DNA of 7,619 nucleotides. Source: Actinomycetes bacterium (GTDB lineage: Bacteria; Actinomycetota; CALGFH01). The notes below the pieces were generated by a model, which was not told the origin of the DNA, searched no databases, and was given only the letters and a program-made list of their open reading frames with translations. Of the stretch, positions 6,168-7,619 are shown one piece after another. Made by a program: the position numbers and the translations under genes. The DNA is taken from contig JASLBL010000543.1 of NCBI GenBank assembly GCA_030146615.1, positions 1-7,619 on the forward strand, in the 5' to 3' direction. The stretch's first letter is position 1. Every line of letters begins with the position of its first letter.

Positions 6168-7065
6168 GCCGAAGCGGGTGGCGGTGGTGTTCAACCCGGC
6201 CACCGGCGGCGGCGAGACGGCCGGCCGCAAGCGCGACACCCAGGAGGCCCTCCAGGGCGCCGGCGTCGACGTGCTGTGGCTGGAGACGACCCCCGAGGAC
6301 CCGGGCCAGGGCCAGACCGCCAAGGCGGTGGCCGAGGGGGTCGACCTGGTCATGGCTCAGGGGGGCGACGGCACGGTGATGGCCTGCGTCACCGGCCTGG
6401 CCGGGACCGACGTGCCCCTGGCCGTGCTCCCCGGCGGCACCGGCAACCTGCTGGCCACCAACTTCGACATCCCGAGCGAGCTCGACGAGGCGGTGCAGGT
6501 CGCGCTCGAGGGTGACCGGGTCCGCCTGGACGTCGCCGCCATGGACGACGACCGCTTCGTGGTGATGGGCGGGATCGGTTTCGACGCGGCCATGCTCCGC
6601 GACGCCGACCCCCGGCTGAAGGAGCACCTGGGGGCGGTCGCCTATGTGCTCAGCGGGTTCAAGCACCTGCGCCGCCGGGCGACCCGGTTCCGGCTGCGCC
6701 TCGACGACCGGCCGCCGGTCGAGCGGACCGGCCAGGGGGTCCTGATCGGCAACCTGGGCCGGCTCCAGGGCGGGCTGCCGGTCATGCCCGACGCCCGGCC
6801 CGACGACGGCCTGCTGGACGTGGCCGTGCTCCAGACCCGCACCGTGCTCGACTGGCTGGTCCTGGCCGCCCGGGTCCTGACCCGCCGCCGTAGGGACCCG
6901 CAGCTGGAGCTGTTCCAGGCCCGCCGGGTCGAGATCCACAGCGACACCCCGCAGCCCGTCGAGCGGGACGGCGACCCGGCCGACGCCCGCGACCACCTGG
7001 TCGTCGAGGTCGTCCCCGGTGCGCTCACCCTCTGCGTGCCCACAGCGAAAGGAACCACCCCATGA
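6160..7065 (+). CDS. Diacylglycerol kinase family lipid kinase (DgkB/YegS/LCB5-like)
   Basis: The 301-residue soluble or peripheral protein has the DAGK catalytic fold. VAVVFNPATGGG (7-18) is the first strand and phosphate-binding turn. QGGDGTVM (67-74) is the nucleotide-binding GGDGT signature. LPGGTGNLLATNF (90-102) is the second signature, and GGIGFDA (137-143) is the start of the second domain. GGLPVMPDARPDDGLLDV (204-221) is the metal-site loop, and ERDGDP (268-273) stands where DgkB-type enzymes have the catalytic DGE; here the acid is Asp272. Such enzymes phosphorylate diacylglycerol (or related lipids) with ATP to give phosphatidic acid, recycling diacylglycerol from envelope polymer synthesis. 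Its ATG lies 8 bp inside the PAP2 gene with only a weak GGCGGTG ribosome site, so the two opposite activities are probably made by coupled translation. The last four bases overlap the next gene. True lipid substrate is not determinable here. Confidence 0.93.
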   Translation: MGRPKRVAVVFNPATGGGETAGRKRDTQEALQGAGVDVLWLETTPEDPGQGQTAKAVAEGVDLVMAQGGDGTVMACVTGLAGTDVPLAVLPGGTGNLLATNFDIPSELDEAVQVALEGDRVRLDVAAMDDDRFVVMGGIGFDAAMLRDADPRLKEHLGAVAYVLSGFKHLRRRATRFRLRLDDRPPVERTGQGVLIGNLGRLQGGLPVMPDARPDDGLLDVAVLQTRTVLDWLVLAARVLTRRRRDPQLELFQARRVEIHSDTPQPVERDGDPADARDHLVVEVVPGALTLCVPTAKGTTP

Positions 7066-7619
7066 GCACCGCCACCTCCGTGCCCGAGACCTACGAGCTG
7101 GAGGGCGACGACGCCCTACGCACACTGCGCAGCACCGGCTGGGGTCGGCTGGCCAAGGACTCCTTCGTGCGCTTCCGGGCCGCCGACGGCACCAGCCACG
7201 CCCGCGGCCTGGCCTTCCAGGTGATGCTGACCCTGCTGCCGTTCGTGATCGCCGTGGTCGGGCTGGCCACCGCCCTGAACGTCGACCAGTTCCGCCAGCT
7301 GCTCACCCAGACTGTCGACCGGCTCGCCCCCGGCCCGGCCGGGCAGATCTTCACGCAGGCCATCCGCCAGGGCGCCAAGAGCGCCGCCGGCGGCGGCCTG
7401 GTCGCCGCCCTGCTGGGCGGGCTGGCCGCCCTGGCCTCGGCCACGGTGGCCATGGGCCAGATCGAGCGGGGCGCCAACCGCCTGTACGGGGTCGAGCAGG
7501 ACCGGCCGACCGGCCAGAAGTACTGGAACGGCTTCAAGCTCGCGTGCACGGCCGGGATCCTGACGGTGGCCGCCTTCCTGCTGATCGTGGGGGGCACCGA
7601 CGTGGCCAAGGCGGTCGGG
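7062..7619 (+). CDS. YihY/virulence factor BrkB family membrane protein (3' truncated by window)
   Basis: 186 residues are visible from the ATG at 7062, which overlaps the kinase stop (ATGA); GAAAGGA (7047-7053) is the ribosome site. The N-terminal cytoplasmic part (1-44) ends with the family-typical FVRFRAADGTSHARGLAFQ. Hydrophobic segments follow near 49-72, 110-131 and 157-177. Between the second and third lies GANRLYGVEQDRP (137-149), the conserved 'N..Y.....RP' loop of BrkB/YihY proteins. The family was once labelled ribonuclease BN by mistake; its members are integral membrane proteins of uncertain function, several linked to envelope integrity or serum resistance. Co-transcription with PAP2 and lipid kinase genes suggests an envelope lipid role, which is inference. 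The frame is open to the final base, so the C-terminal part lies beyond the window. Confidence 0.92.
   Translation, partial: MSTATSVPETYELEGDDALRTLRSTGWGRLAKDSFVRFRAADGTSHARGLAFQVMLTLLPFVIAVVGLATALNVDQFRQLLTQTVDRLAPGPAGQIFTQAIRQGAKSAAGGGLVAALLGGLAALASATVAMGQIERGANRLYGVEQDRPTGQKYWNGFKLACTAGILTVAAFLLIVGGTDVAKAVG

Noticed and set aside
5217..6353. Minus-strand N-terminal extension of the PLD-like frame
   Set aside because: It is antisense to the second PAP2 gene and the kinase start, has low-complexity Gly/His/Gln/Pro composition and no homology signal. The PLD-like protein has its own anchor and ribosome site near 5192-5216.
5665..7125. Minus-strand 486-codon open frame opposite the second PAP2 and kinase genes
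   Set aside because: It is a shadow of conserved plus-strand genes and ends in Arg/Pro/Ala runs typical of GC-rich antisense translation.

Overview
The window is very GC-rich (about 70% or more by eye), with tightly packed genes, frequent start/stop overlaps, some GTG starts and long spurious antisense frames. Together with a GAF-ANTAR regulator of the actinobacterial type, this points to a member of the Actinomycetota. Species cannot be told from the sequence. No RNA gene, mobile element, CRISPR array or phage signal was found.

Layout. (1) Positions 2-999, plus strand: the 3' end of a sigma-70 family factor (regions 3 and 4) overlaps by one base (TGATG) a DsbA/2-hydroxychromene-2-carboxylate isomerase-like thioredoxin-fold protein that has only one cysteine. 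(2) Positions 5192 down to about 1003, minus strand: a compact operon running phospholipase D/cardiolipin synthase-like protein, then PAP2 phosphatase, GAF-ANTAR regulator, methylenetetrahydrofolate reductase-like protein and finally the remnant of an endonuclease/exonuclease/phosphatase (EEP) gene. Its intergenic gaps are only 2, 10, 23 and 16 bp. (3) Positions 5193-5366: a 174-bp divergent intergenic region, the only place with room for promoters of both operons. It carries a perfect 7-bp inverted repeat. (4) Positions 5367-7619, plus strand: a second PAP2 protein, a DgkB/YegS-like lipid kinase overlapping it by 8 bp, and a YihY/BrkB membrane protein overlapping the kinase by 4 bp and cut off by the window end.

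How the genes fit together. The two divergent operons look like a membrane phospholipid module. A diacylglycerol kinase-like enzyme would make phosphatidic acid. Two PAP2 enzymes would remove phosphate from lipid phosphates (phosphatidic acid, phosphatidylglycerol phosphate or undecaprenyl pyrophosphate are the usual candidates). The HKD-motif protein would join or exchange phosphatidyl groups, as cardiolipin synthases do. The ANTAR protein inside the minus operon could tune this or another regulon at the level of transcription termination. The MTHFR-like gene is metabolically unrelated as far as can be seen.

The most notable observations are the EEP remnant with a large internal deletion and frame change; the second PAP2 enzyme, which lacks the usual lysine of its first signature motif; the head-to-head pair of PAP2 genes flanking the cardiolipin synthase gene; and an ANTAR regulator embedded in a lipid operon. 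None amounts to a clearly new system.
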